From NCBI GenBank assembly GCA_947179485.1, contig OX359250.1, forward strand, positions 42,168,600 through 42,232,599: a stretch of 64,000 nt of DNA, in the 5' to 3' direction. Below are positions 52,152-64,000 of the stretch, in pieces (within the stretch, counting starts at the first letter, position 1; each line of letters opens with the position of its first letter). The notes beneath the pieces were generated by a model. That model saw nothing but the letters and a program-made list of their open reading frames with translations, was not told the origin of the DNA and ran no database searches. A program made the position numbers and the translations under genes. The DNA is from Allacma fusca. Taxonomy: Eukaryota; Arthropoda; Collembola; Symphypleona; Sminthuridae.

Positions 52152-55100
52152 TCAAGCATAGTCATCCGCACAACATTTCCCCATCAAGCATTGTTGAAGA
52201 CATGTTATTCTAGTAGTGGAGAGGACATTGCTAGAATCCGAATCCATCTCTGCCAAAGCATGGAAAACTTCTTCCAAAGAACTATCTGTAATGCTGTAAG
52301 ATTCAACTCCATCCAGACCGTTTCGAATGGATTCTAATTTCTTAACAAGATCTCCCCAATTTTGACCTCGTTGCGGGATCAGATACCGAAGCATGGTCTG
52401 TAATAATTAAAACGTTCAAAGGAATTCCCTCATATTTTTAAGAAGATGTTAAGATAATGTTACCTCAAGATAAGAGTAACTGTTTTTAACTGTAACCGAG
52501 TTTTCAAATGATATTATTATTTGGAGCTCCTTACCACATGAGCTTCTCTCAGAATGCACTCCCCCAGTACCGTTTCAATCTCTTGCTTCAGATCTCCAAT
52601 GGGAAATAAACTTTCTCCCTTGTCAGAGTGTTTAAATCGGAAGGAGACGGTGAAACCATTCAAGAACATTTTTTTCACTTCTACAGTCGAATCCACGTAC
52701 CGCATTCGTCCAGAAATCAGGAGTCCAATACGACCGCAAAGGATTTCACACTCTTGGACATTATGAGAGGCTAGGACTACTATTTTCCCGATTCTTTGCA
52801 GACGCTGTAGAGTATTCCAAAGATGACGCTTCCCAGCCGGATCTACCCCCGAAGTTGGCTCATCTAACATGATGACCTGGGGGTCACCTATCAGAGCAGT
52901 AGCAACGCATAATCTCCTCTGCATCCCTCCACTGTAGTCTTTGCACTGACGGTCCGCATCATTTTCAAGACCTATGCACATTCCATTATAAATAATATCT
53001 TGACATAAGTTGATTAAAATGCGAAAGGTGAACAACGTCTATGGTATTGACGCTTGTGGCTAACGTAAAATCAGAAATGATAAGATTCATAATTGATGAA
53101 GTCGTAGCTCATTTAACCTAAAGCCGCGAGCCAGTATTGGCATTCTCGAGGTAAGTCCTCCTTCGAGATCCCTCTGAGTGTTCCATACAACACGAGCAAT
53201 TGTCGACCTGTCAGGTCTCCCAGTAAACAGCTCTTTTGGGAACAGTAACCCAAACAAGACAAGTACTGAAAGAATCACTCTATTTTTAAATCCGAATGAA
53301 AGGAGCACATGTATGGGAAAAAATGTGTGAGAGATTTACATCTCGTTTGTCCCCAAGTAGGCTATATGGCAGCAAATAGACATCCCCCACCGCAGGAATT
53401 TCAGCTCCGGCTAGAATTTGAAATACGCTAGTCTTCCCTGCACCTGTCAAGCCCAAAATTCCGAAACATTCTCCGGCTTTAGTTGAAAAGGAAACATTGG
53501 ACACAGCAGCAACGGAACCATAATTCTTGCAGATTCCGTCCACCAGAACACCCGTATTTTTTGGTACGGTGTCACCTTGAGTTATAAAAAATTTATGTTA
53601 TTTTGAAAAACTACTTCATAGTCTTACGATATCTTGAGAGGAGTTAATAACTATTTTAAAGCAAACCTAATCCAACTAGTTTCCGAACTTTTTCCGCCTC
53701 TTGAGCAGCACTTTCATGCATTAAAGACGATAGTTCAATATCATCGGAATCAAATGCCTCAGCCGGAGCCGCCAGACAACATCTTTCGATTTTCTGAAAG
53801 TAACCCGCATCCACCAGGACAACTAATATAAAATATGCAGTGCCGGTTATGCTTAGCATAATCAAGTCGCCGAAGATTGTATACCCAGCCTCGTTGAAAG
53901 ACGTGAAGAAATAAGACATTGGCTTGAAGCAACTACTGGTGTCGCAATTTGCTAAGGATTGAATCAATTTCCATCATTGGATTCCAGATTCACAGTAGCG
54001 GACTTAAGTATACTAATGGTTTAATTCAAGTTCAAATGGTAGGGTCTTACCACAGCACCCATATGCAGGAAGGTATTTATATGACCCACTCTTGTCGCAA
54101 ATGGATTCCAAGACATGTTCTGCAACCACAGCGCATCGGCTATTGTACATGACGACTTTTGCAAAGGAATGCAGCGCATGGACCACAAAAGGGATGGGGA
54201 AAGGAATGGAGCACCAGTAGAACGTACAGGACAATAAATCGTTGATTTCCGGATGAGTTTGGTAAATTATGAAACTGAAGAAAGCTTTCAAAACAGATAA
54301 ATAATATTTTTAGAAATCTTCATTTCAAGTGATGGTTTTTAATATTTGGTTTGGAATTACCTGCCGAAAGATGAAACACATTGAACCATCCGAAACTAGC
54401 ACCAGGGTTCTTCAAGATGTGAATCATACAGTAGGAGAAATTTATGCAGGCATAGCCTCCAACGGAAAATATTAGGAAAAGGGTAACTAGAATAAAATTA
54501 AAATCATTGAGCTCCAAGTTTTAGGCAAATTAATTTTTTAAACAACATTCAAAATGGAATTTACGCGATCCAAGATGTCTGGTGTACAGAGTACTCTCTT
54601 CTGTGAGCCAAACAAGTAGAAGCGCAGCGCCTGATAGCGTCAGGAGATAAGCACCATCTACAAGAAGGTAAGTAAACCAGAAACTAAACGGATGCGTCCC
54701 ACTCATTAGCTGTATGTGCTGGCTCTAGATGTTATGAAAGGTTTACAAACAATTAACAAAAACAATACGATCCTGAATTGACTGTGAGGACATTCGAGCA
54801 TTTACCCCGCAAGATTTTTCTTTCAAAGGCCGAAGTGCAATGAAGGCGCAGACGATTGCCAAGGCGTAGGCAATGTAGAAACAAAATGCTTTAATCACCG
54901 CGCTCTGACCTTCCACACTCACCACGTCCAAGGTTTCCTATTTGGAATTTAACTTTTAAAATGCACTTATTTTTTAAAAATTGAACTTCTTTACCCGAAC
55001 TCTGTGTTACCCTTGACGCAGCCTGCATAGGATGATTTTCCACAGTGATGGAAAGACTACGATTGGGCTCCAGGTATTTCAGCAAGGTATTGCTAACAAG

Positions 55101-58100
55101 GTTGGCCGCCAGTGGCGCCGCATGATACGGGACTGTGTTGAACAGCGCCGTGATCAATGTACTATCAGCCCCTGCCCCAATAATATACTGCTTCCTATAG
55201 TCCTTCTCATTGTCGATACCAACATCATGTAACGTCATCATTAGATTTCTGCTCTCAGTTGACCTCTGACCGTGGCCAATGACAGAATTCCAAGCGAGGG
55301 ACAAGTCCTGTGGATAAAGTTTGTGGGAATGTTGTGTAAATATTAAAGCGCTTGAGATTTGTAGCAGCGCTTTTTGAATCATACCTCGTCGGCTATGTTG
55401 AATAACGAAATTGGATCGTCATAGTCATCCAGAGATATTTTCATTTGACTAAAGCGATCCAAATCTCTATTACGAAAACCACGATTTGCACCAGCAATTC
55501 CCGAGATGACCAGTGCGAGAGGAAGGGCATACTATACAATGCAATATGGATTTTTTCAATAATTTTCAAATCACAATTCTAGTTAATTTCAATATCTTTT
55601 GTACTACTTTCCAGCTACTTTCCTTGGAATACAAACAAAATTACCTGGAAAACGAAAATTAAGGTATTGGCATGAGCCATCCAGAGGTGTTTCTGTAAGA
55701 GAATATTGAATCTCGAGTAAGCTAATTTCACGATACTCATGATTTTTCTAGGTCCCATATGTTTTCGAACAGTGTCTCGCAATTTATCTTTTCTCTCCCG
55801 TTTGCTTGCGTCAAACTCCAGCGTTTCTTTGACTCTAAAAATAATTATTTTGGGATCAAATCTAATTTCGCCTGTTTTTAGCATCGGCTGGAGTTTAAGC
55901 CAATAACTCAAGGCAACTATTAGAATAAAAAACTCCAACCCCAAAAATATTTCCTCCATCGACGTTTGGTGTATATCAATGGAATGAATTCCTAGGAAGT
56001 CTTTGCGCAAATGCAATTGATCGAAAATGGCTGGAAACATTGGAGCGTACTCCGCGGAGACCTGGAAAGAAATATCCTCCCCACCTACACATAATTCCCT
56101 ACTTCGGACCTGAGCTTCAGGAATGACGGTAGTCATGATGCGCAACATTTTTTCGGCGCTCTTTTCTGCCACTCGAAACTTCAAAGTGTAGCCGCTACCT
56201 ATTTTATAGGACATCGCATTTAGTCCTTAATACAAGTGGTTAGTCCAAGCGAATGACGGTTTAAGTGAAAATATTCAATATCGAACCATAAACTTTTTTA
56301 AGAAATTGGGGCGTTCCGAAGCTTTTTAATGTCCCGTCGCTCATTATGGCAATTCGGTCAGCAAGGACATCTGCTTCTTCCATGGAATGTGTTGTTAATA
56401 GAATTGTTCTGTCCTCACGTAGTTTCTTTAACCCAAATAATAGAAAACGTAGTAGTAAAATAATAAAACTTGTTATTAAGCGATGTTTTGCGCTAACATT
56501 CAAGCCAACGCGCGGTCATACCTGCAAGATATTCCAAACTGCTTTTCGGCTCTCTGAATCCATTCCAGTAGTGACTTCATCCAAAAGAATGACCTGCAAC
56601 CAAACATGAATAGAAAAGTTAACAGTTTGGCAGAACAACGAATTCGCATGTAGGAAATTTCTGTACCTTCGGGCCACCAATGACAGCAATGGCGAAGCAA
56701 AGTTTACGCCTCTGCCCACCTGTAAGTTTCGTTACTTGAGTTTTGGCAACGTCTCTCATATTTAATTGAGTTGTTAGCCGTCTGGACTCTACCCGAGCAT
56801 CATGCCAGACTCCACCGCGCAACTACATACATATTTTATAACATTCCTGTACTGTATTTAATATCGTTATTATGGATTTGTTGACACAATTCTATACCCA
56901 TGCAAAAAGCATTAGATGCTCCATGACGGTGAGTTCTTCAAAAAGCATGTCCCCCTGGGGACAAAGTCCAATACTACGGCGAGCTTCGGTTTTGTAATCC
57001 CGAATATCGTATCTATTAATGTAAACCGCTCCTTCTTCAGGGTCCAACATCCCTAATATTAGTAAATAGTATTGACATTATTCTGAGTGGTATCGTATCC
57101 AATGTCAACTGACGAATTTCAAAGTATTTGACATTTAAAATGTCCAAGTTCGGGTACCTGTCAAAATATTCATTAACGTTGTCTTCCCAGCCCCATTGGG
57201 TCCCAGTAAAACAGTGATTTCATTCTTGTAAAAGTCACATGACAGACCCTTGATGACCGACTCGCCTTTGAAGGATTTCGATAAGTTTCTGATTTTGATT
57301 CCCGCACCCTTATTTAAAACCTCCCGCTCAAACAATTCCGTGTCAAAGCGCAGCGCATTAAACAAAGGGGTACCATAAAGGCCAGAAGCTCCCAAGACTT
57401 TAGTGCGCAGGATCCCGATGGCGGAGTGCTCATTAATATCCATTCCCAGAGGGCGCCTGCCTTTCCTCTTATTTTTCTTCCTGCAACAAGCCGAACCACG
57501 TCGGAAGATGGCTAAGCATTCGGGGAAACGCGTGTCGTCGTAAAGGGCCTGGATTTTCAGAAAAATAAGCAATTGCATTTTTTATTTTAATAAATAATTT
57601 TACTTGGAAATTTATTTCTTCGAACGTTTAAACAGTCGACACTTGTCGTTTAAACTTACGTCATAAATCAAGCTTAACGGATTTCGTAGTCTCTTGGATC
57701 TAAAATTACTTTTCCGCATGAACACAGTCAGTATCATGTAGAAAAATCCATCGAATAATAGTTCGGTGACTATCAGTGCCATGTTCTGTGACTCCACAGT
57801 GCTCGGGTACTCGATCATGTTGCTCCATCGGATGCCAATTACTTTAATTGATCATTAATTTCATTAAACCTACTGCAGTTGATTGGCTAACTAACTTGAG
57901 AAAAGCTACTAAGGATGAATTTTAAATAGCTTAGAGCCTCATAAGATAAAATCATGAACGGATTTCGTTATTGACACTGCGCGATATTTTACCTCGAGCC
58001 TCCCAGTTTGCAATAGTATGAAATCCCCAGTACAGACACATATTTGGTAAGATGGATGCCATCAGTTGACTGCCCAAAAATCGTTGCTTGTTTCCGATCA

Positions 58101-60081
58101 ATAGTGCCGGAATTATAAAGCTAGCCATCCAAGCGAGGACACCAAGGGAATTTGCGAAACCACCTGAAATTATTGTTTCCAACATTTATTCTTGAGAATC
58201 ATAAAAATCAGTGTCATTGTACGAAAAAATAATTTTATCTTCGCATCTGGGAAACTCCGATTACTGGAATTAAAAAACGTGGAGATGAAGAGGCAGAACC
58301 AAACGGCGGCAAAAAGATAAACAAAGAGAAAAAGGTAGATGGGTCCCACAGAGGAATAAATCAAAACGGCTCCATCTCCTGACAAGTTCAGTGTTAGAAG
58401 TGCCACTATCATTAGGATTGATATGGAAGCTGGAATAGAAAAATTCACCGTCCAACCCAACCAGTAACCCATCTCGTTTAGACCCAACATGTGCAAGAAG
58501 TGCTGCAAGGAAACATCAAAATGTATTTACGGATTCTGCCTTTTCACCGACGACAAAATTAATGGGTTTTGTAAAATTTTCTTTAAATACCGTAACCCTG
58601 GATTCTCTCTCTTTGGCAATTTCCGTAATGCTGTTCGTAACGAGATAGCTAAACCCAATGATGATAGCTGCTGGGAGCAGCATGGACAAAATCATTGTAA
58701 AATGGGTCTTCTCCAGATGTACGAACGGGGGATACGGGAAGGCTTGCATTTCAATTTTGTAACCCAGAGCAGCTCGGCCATGAACTAATTCCAGAAAGGA
58801 CTGATCTATGGCAAGTTGAAGCCCGAGAAAGCCGCTGGTTTCGTAAATTCTGTAGTCTTTCAAGGAAAGGTTAACAATTGGTGAGCAGCTTAAGACATTA
58901 TAATGTACTGATACAAAACATCGGGTTACGTTTGCCAGGTCCAGGGAATTCCATATCAGCGAATGTTTTCCCCGTTATGAATTTTTGATCGACCAGTCGA
59001 ATTTTGTAAACAAGTTCCCCCGTTTGGGAGTCATCACGATGTGGATGATTCAAGAAAATAACGGCCCCTAGTAGCTTAGTCTTCACTGGAACTTCTGAAC
59101 TGATGTCAGTGTCATTGTTAACTGCAATCATAGCATTGAAGGCCTCGATTTCGGTCTCAGACTCAAATCCTAAGACATCTGTGCAGACAAGATTTACACT
59201 TTAGCATTTCGGCACTTTAAAGTAATTTCCCTGAATTTAAAAAAAATATATACCGAAAGTATCATTTTGTCACATTGACCTATTTCGGCGTTGTTTTCGG
59301 TCACATAATCCTGCACTTTTAGCATTAGATTCGTGACAAAGCTATGATGCTTGTCATCACTCGGTGCGTAGGCCAGGACAGAGCGCATGTTTGGGGTTAC
59401 CCCACAACTAATTTGGCAAAGTTGGCGAACGAGGTACTGTGAGATTTTTAAGTTCGAGTGTCAGTAATGTTTCTTTGAAGCTATTTTAATTCGGAGTTGG
59501 GGGAAACTCCGGCAGATATTTTTACGTCAGGATAAAACATGGGGGGAAATTCCGCGGAATGTTTTTCAATTTCTCAGTAAATAAAATATACAGGAAATTC
59601 ACTTCCTCGAGTGATAAGAATTCTTCTAACCGGAACAAAGCTAGGGTTTGAGAATGTTTGTTGAAAATCAAGGATAGTTACTGTTTGATTTTGTCCCTTT
59701 AAAATTGTGGAGGGGATACCAAAAATAGTGTACTGCATCCGAATCTACAATGTTTATTATTATTTCCTGGAATTATGTCCGCGTAAAAATATCTATCTGG
59801 CATAAAATTATCCGATTGTATTTCAACCCAGAAAATTTAAATTCTAAACGTTACAAAAGTCCCCTCACCTTCATATCATGAGCTACAAAGGTTGTGGATT
59901 TGGATGAATCTTCTGGAAATTCATCTTCCTCCATGACTGCTCGGACAGAGACCAAGAGCAGTACTAGAAGGACTGGAGCGAAGATTTCAACCGTTGTGCG
60001 GACCCAATGACGTTTACGCACTCTCCAGGACTTCCACATGATGGCAAGTACCATCCGATAGCCATATTGAAAGATGGCCAT
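52152..60081 (-). CDS. Full-size ABC transporter, subfamily A (25 exons, 1,763 aa)
   Basis: Exons: 60081-59869, 59436-59274, 59178-58930, 58856-58591, 58502-58265, 58163-57993, 57841-57660, 57548-57158, 57052-56898, 56822-56667, 56593-56522, 56425-56287, 56198-55940, 55834-55645, 55531-55385, 55307-55011, 54937-54806, 54724-54565, 54486-54361, 54284-54051, 53951-53667, 53575-53340, 53265-53118, 52971-52535, 52397-52152 (5,292 nt). Layout TMD1-NBD1-TMD2-NBD2, ABCA3-like in size. NBD1: Walker [10 protein letters not shown] (610-618), Q-loop [15 protein letters not shown], signature LTGGQ (709-713), Walker [13 protein letters not shown], switch His in [14 protein letters not shown]2: Walker [10 protein letters not shown] (1449-1457), signature YSGGMQ (1549-1554), Walker [14 protein letters not shown], switch His in LASHNVQE. 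Both sites keep Walker Lys, Asp and Glu. ABCA proteins move lipids across membranes. Which ABCA member this is cannot be settled here. Confidence 0.93.
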
Positions 60082-60867
60082 TTTTTAGAACCGTTTATTG
60101 TTCCACCTGTTACTTGTATAAATCCTCACCGGAACGCGTCATATCACTCATTCACACAGTTCAAGTTGCGGAGGTGTCAGGTGTCACTTTACACGAAATT
60201 TCCACTTTTTCAGCTGCCGCAGCCAAATACCAAAAATTATATAATAATTTGAATTAAAATTACATAGTTCATTACTTTAAATTAATTATGCTTGGATTAC
60301 ATCGTATCATAATCGTAGTCGTTGTGCATCTGGGCATAATTAATTAAATGTATGTTGAAATAAATGGAATCCAACGTTTATGAGCAAATATTTTGTATTT
60401 AAACCCTTTCTACTGTAAGCTTAAAGTAGATTAATAAATTTAATTGATAAAAACAGCTTGAATTTATCAAAATTCTCTGATCAAAATTTTTTATTTTTAT
60501 AAATTTAATCTCAAATGAATGATTGAAGGATTCTTTCCAAAAGTGGAGCGGGGCATATTTTTTTAAATACTGGTGAAAAAAATCGTTTGCTATTTCTGAA
60601 TCTCAAAAACCTTATTTATTCACTGTTTACTGTGTTCAAGTAAGACTTACTATTTCTCTACTAAATAACATTATTGTACGATTGAACAAATCTCCATCCC
60701 TCAAACAAACAACCTCCCATCCCCCGAAACATCTCATAGTCATAGTATTCATTCCCAAATATTTTAAGCAAAATTGAAAGCAAGCACGTGCATTCAAATC
60801 TTTAGCTTCTTTTCAGCACTATTATTAACGACACTTGCATGTATATAAAGTCTACAAGTGACACTTT
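60082..60867. other. Spacer between ABCA and bestrophin
   Basis: AT-rich; holds the ABCA promoter side and the bestrophin 3' end. No further gene seen. Confidence 0.6.
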
Positions 60868-63800
60868 TCATTCACTCCTCCTGAACTTGTCTCTTAGTTT
60901 TGAGAATTTATGCAAAAGTAAAGTTGCACTGGGTTCTAGCATTTCCACATCAACAGACTCCCCGGTTTGCTCAGCCACTGGATTTGTCGTGACAGCTTGA
61001 GGCTGATTTGGTGCACTTTTTTGACTAGAGGCAGCAGGGACTATTGGGAACTTTTGCAGAAAAAAGGCAGTACTGGGTTTATACATTTCTGGATCGACTT
61101 CAGCAATGTTAGCCGTAGTGGGTTGCTGGATAGGAATTGCGTGATTTGATTTCCTGAGTTGTCCAATAATTTCATGTTGAGGATCACTTGGTAAATGACT
61201 ATTTTCACGAACTGTGGAAGCAGGTGCATAGCTGTCAACGGAGCTTTTCTGAGCTTCTGGTTGGTTATTTTCTAAACGAGAGGCAGGTAACAGTACCTCC
61301 GATAGAGTAATATCCTGAGTATTTACATTCTCTTGCTTTTGATTTTGGATATCATCCCCTGCAATATTCAGTGTACAGTGTTTGGTTTTTGGAATTAACA
61401 TTTTTCAAGAATTATCACAATTATAGTACATACTGCTCTTCAAGAGAATATACAGACATGTATTTGTTACCATCGGATAGTCGGGGGTTCGAAAATGACA
61501 CATGATAACTGGATTGCTTCTCTGGAAGATTCACTTCTTTTTCTCGAACATTCAATAAATCTGCTTTATTCGGGTCGTTACTAGAGTTTGAGGTGAATGG
61601 TGGCAGTGGGTGATGCTGATCGTTATGGCTGCCTGTAATGTGTTCAGAAGTGTGGCGGTAGTGATGGTGATGGTGTTTATGATCATGGAGATGCTCTAAA
61701 ATTGTAGGCGACATTCGTTGAAAGAAAGTGTAGAATAGTACAATTGTTTTAAAATACCAGGAAAGGAAAAACAGAGCAAACTCTCATATTTACCTAAATT
61801 ATGATGCGGCCGTACCTGGCAATTTATGCTTCGACCCAAGTAACCCACTTTTTTTAGCTAAACTTCCTGAGCCCATGATATTCTTTGCACTTAGTTCAGG
61901 AGTGACATCAACCACAAAGCTACCTCCCTTGCCTTTCACTACTTCAGAGGCTGCAGACCCCTGGAATGTTTCAGTTCGATTCTTCAGTTTCATTTGATCT
62001 CGGGCATATGGAAGCTCAACACCACCCTTTTCATTCCAGTACACATCTTGGGCCATCTCCGGCATAAGCGATGTAATGTCATCCACCATAGCATAAGAAA
62101 CTTTAAGGTGTCTGTCAATCAAGTAGTTCACTTCAAAGTCATCATCATCACTTCCGAACGGATTGACCAGTGTTTCAGCAACGTTTAACCAACCAAAGTA
62201 GAAGAAGAACTGAAAAAATAGAATGAGAATAAAAACATATATGAACTCTGTACACAAGCACAGCTTACGGCTGAAAAATGTGGCTCTTATATAATATACT
62301 AACTAATATAATATACTTTGAACGACGAAAAAATAGCATTGTCGTTAACGAGATGTAATTTAAATATTTTTGCTAATATAGTAAAATATTATTATCAGAA
62401 AGTATGAATTTAGCGAGAGAGTATCTTGATTTGTATCAAACTGATAATCTGTCTTAGATCTCACTAACTTCAACAAATAAAAAGATCGGGACGATCACAT
62501 TAAATTCTGCGCCTTCCTGACCAACGACAAACTCTGAGGATTCCAGAAACTGCCTTGCTAACACCATACAAGTGAAGTAAAGGTAGCAGGCAATGGTCAC
62601 CACCTGAAATACATTTAATTAGTTTAACAGAACAAATTCATGTTCGAAACATCTTATTACTATATTCTATACAAATACAGATTGTGCATTGTGCACATCT
62701 ATTTACATGATTACATATGTATATACTTTTAAAATAATATAGTTGAGTGCAATTGAGTACATTCAAATATGAGCTCCATTTGCTTCTGTGCTATTTACTG
62801 CTTATTAATTGTTGCTTCTAACAGAGGTTAGCTCTAGCTTCTAAAATGTTATTGAATAATTTTTGATTTCTAAACACCCTTGTAGGTGTTTACTGTTTAC
62901 ATTCCACATAATTACATACTTTTCAGCAGTTTTGACGATTGCAACAAAACTTGCAAATGAAGACATTTACTTCTTATTGTTAGTCATAATTTATATTAGA
63001 TAGGATCTTCACAGTAATTACCTAACCTGTGTGTAAACAATAGGAATGCATATCCAGTCATAGCACAAAATAGTTTGACATTTTGTGCGGAAAGCGTTCA
63101 CTTCTTTGACCAAGTAGCAAAAGGAAACGTCATCATAAATTTTGTCTTCCTTCCGTGCTCTAAACAAAATTAGTAATCAAATTGAGTTTTAAATTGCTCT
63201 CTATAAAGGATCTTCAATTCTGCATTTCGTTTCCAAAGGATATTTACACAATTAAATATAATTAAAATGAATAGCATTTACGACTAGATATTTATCTACT
63301 AAATATGGGATTCAATAACGTTACTGACTTTGCTGCCACATTCACAGCCCAGGCAAGAGGGAGCCAGTATTTTGGCTCGTCTGTGTGTTCACTTAAATGC
63401 TCAATGATTTCTTTTTCTTGTTCAAGTAAAAAACCTACAAATAATGAAAAAATATTTGAGAAAAATTCATAAAGTTAGTCTATATTTTGTATATAGGAGG
63501 GGATCAATTAAGCTATTTACCTGCTTCTACGAAATGATCCCAAGTAGGAAACCGCTCTTTACAGGGTGGACTACACAACTGCATGGTCATCACGAAGGCC
63601 AAGTTAACATAACGCATGATTGTCCTCCGAATTAGTCGGGATTTGTCATTCTGCAAAAGCATTTTATGACAATTTGGATCTACTGTATCTGTGTAGTGCA
63701 AGGAATTTAAAAGTCTTAAGGTGCCCCACGATCACTGTCATTACTCACCGTGCCTTTGACGGAGGTTATCACAGCAAACCCAACCCCATCCGGCCAAGGT

Positions 63801-64000
63801 ATCTTTGTAAACTGACCCCACCATCTACACAATGAGCATTAAGCAAACTTCATCAAAGATTATTTCTTTTAGTGACACTCTCCATGCTTCCTTTATGGGT
63901 TTTAACCTTTAATTACCTATCCATCACAATGTCAACGTAGAAGCCCAAAATGAATGATAAAGGGATGGTGGAAACATAGCGTCGACAGAAAACACAGATT
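60868..64000 (-). CDS. Bestrophin chloride channel, 5' end outside the window (9 exons seen)
   Basis: Exons in the window: 64000-63917 (partial), 63824-63749, 63650-63521, 63434-63329, 63159-63027, 62603-62469, 62209-61816, 61695-61471, 61358-60868. The start codon and first segment lie beyond 64000. Bestrophin blocks: IPLSFILGFYV, which carries the Ile-Phe-Phe neck residues of the pore; RWWGQF..IPWPD; RLIRRTIMRYVNLA; CYDWICIPIVYTQVV; ARQFLE; FFYFGWLNVAETLVNPFG; then SDDDDFEVNYLIDRHLKVS, the acidic cluster of the Ca2+ clasp. The residue before the four Asp is Ser, where vertebrate BEST1 has Glu. The variable cytoplasmic tail (about 290 aa) has a His-rich stretch (HLHDHKHHHHHYRH) and no known domain. 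It is expected to form a pentameric, Ca2+-activated anion channel. Confidence 0.93.

Overview
This is eukaryotic nuclear DNA: AT-rich, with GT-AG introns of mostly about 50-350 bp, dense small exons and no operon structure. A modular serine protease of the ModSP type, TRPC-type TRP and bestrophin channels, small glycine/tyrosine-rich secreted proteins and abundant short TA-flanked MITE-like repeats suggest an arthropod. BBS5 and IFT81 mean it retains cilia. I cannot name the species; a crustacean or a basal hexapod fits as well as an insect.

Layout. 0.25-3.4 kb: two divergently arranged genes for small Gly-rich secreted proteins. 4.1-7.25 kb (-): a nine-exon modular serine protease with two LDLa modules, a CCP-like module and a trypsin fold. 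9.6-11.4 kb (+): a two-exon gene for an unrecognised, probably disordered protein. 12.2-15.2 kb (-): an eight-exon M14 carboxypeptidase-like protein that has lost all three zinc ligands and the catalytic Glu. 17.9-20.9 kb (-): a wax synthase/DGAT-type acyltransferase. 23.7-25.7 kb (-): hydroxylysine kinase. 27.6-28.2 kb (-): a third Gly/Tyr-rich secreted protein. 30.4-33.1 kb (-): BBS5. 33.95-36.75 kb (-): xylulokinase. 36.8-41.7 kb: mostly non-coding, with one doubtful small ORF and a perfect 16-bp inverted repeat. 41.8-46.75 kb (-): a TRPC-family channel. 48.3-51.5 kb (-): IFT81. 52.15-60.1 kb (-): a 25-exon full-size ABCA transporter. 60.9-64.0 kb (-): a bestrophin whose 5' end lies beyond the window.

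The exon models were built by hand from splice consensus, reading phase and family conservation. In every recognised gene the exon lengths sum to a multiple of three, which is good internal support; transcript data would be needed to confirm UTRs and alternative exons. The long minus-strand run from 12 to 64 kb is not a functional cluster, but BBS5 and IFT81 are both ciliary-transport genes and both have RFX X-box-like sites upstream. A degenerate family of about 150-220 bp inverted-terminal-repeat elements, with termini close to TACAGTGGACTCTC, recurs at least eleven times between genes and inside introns. The most unusual coding finding is the catalytically dead carboxypeptidase.
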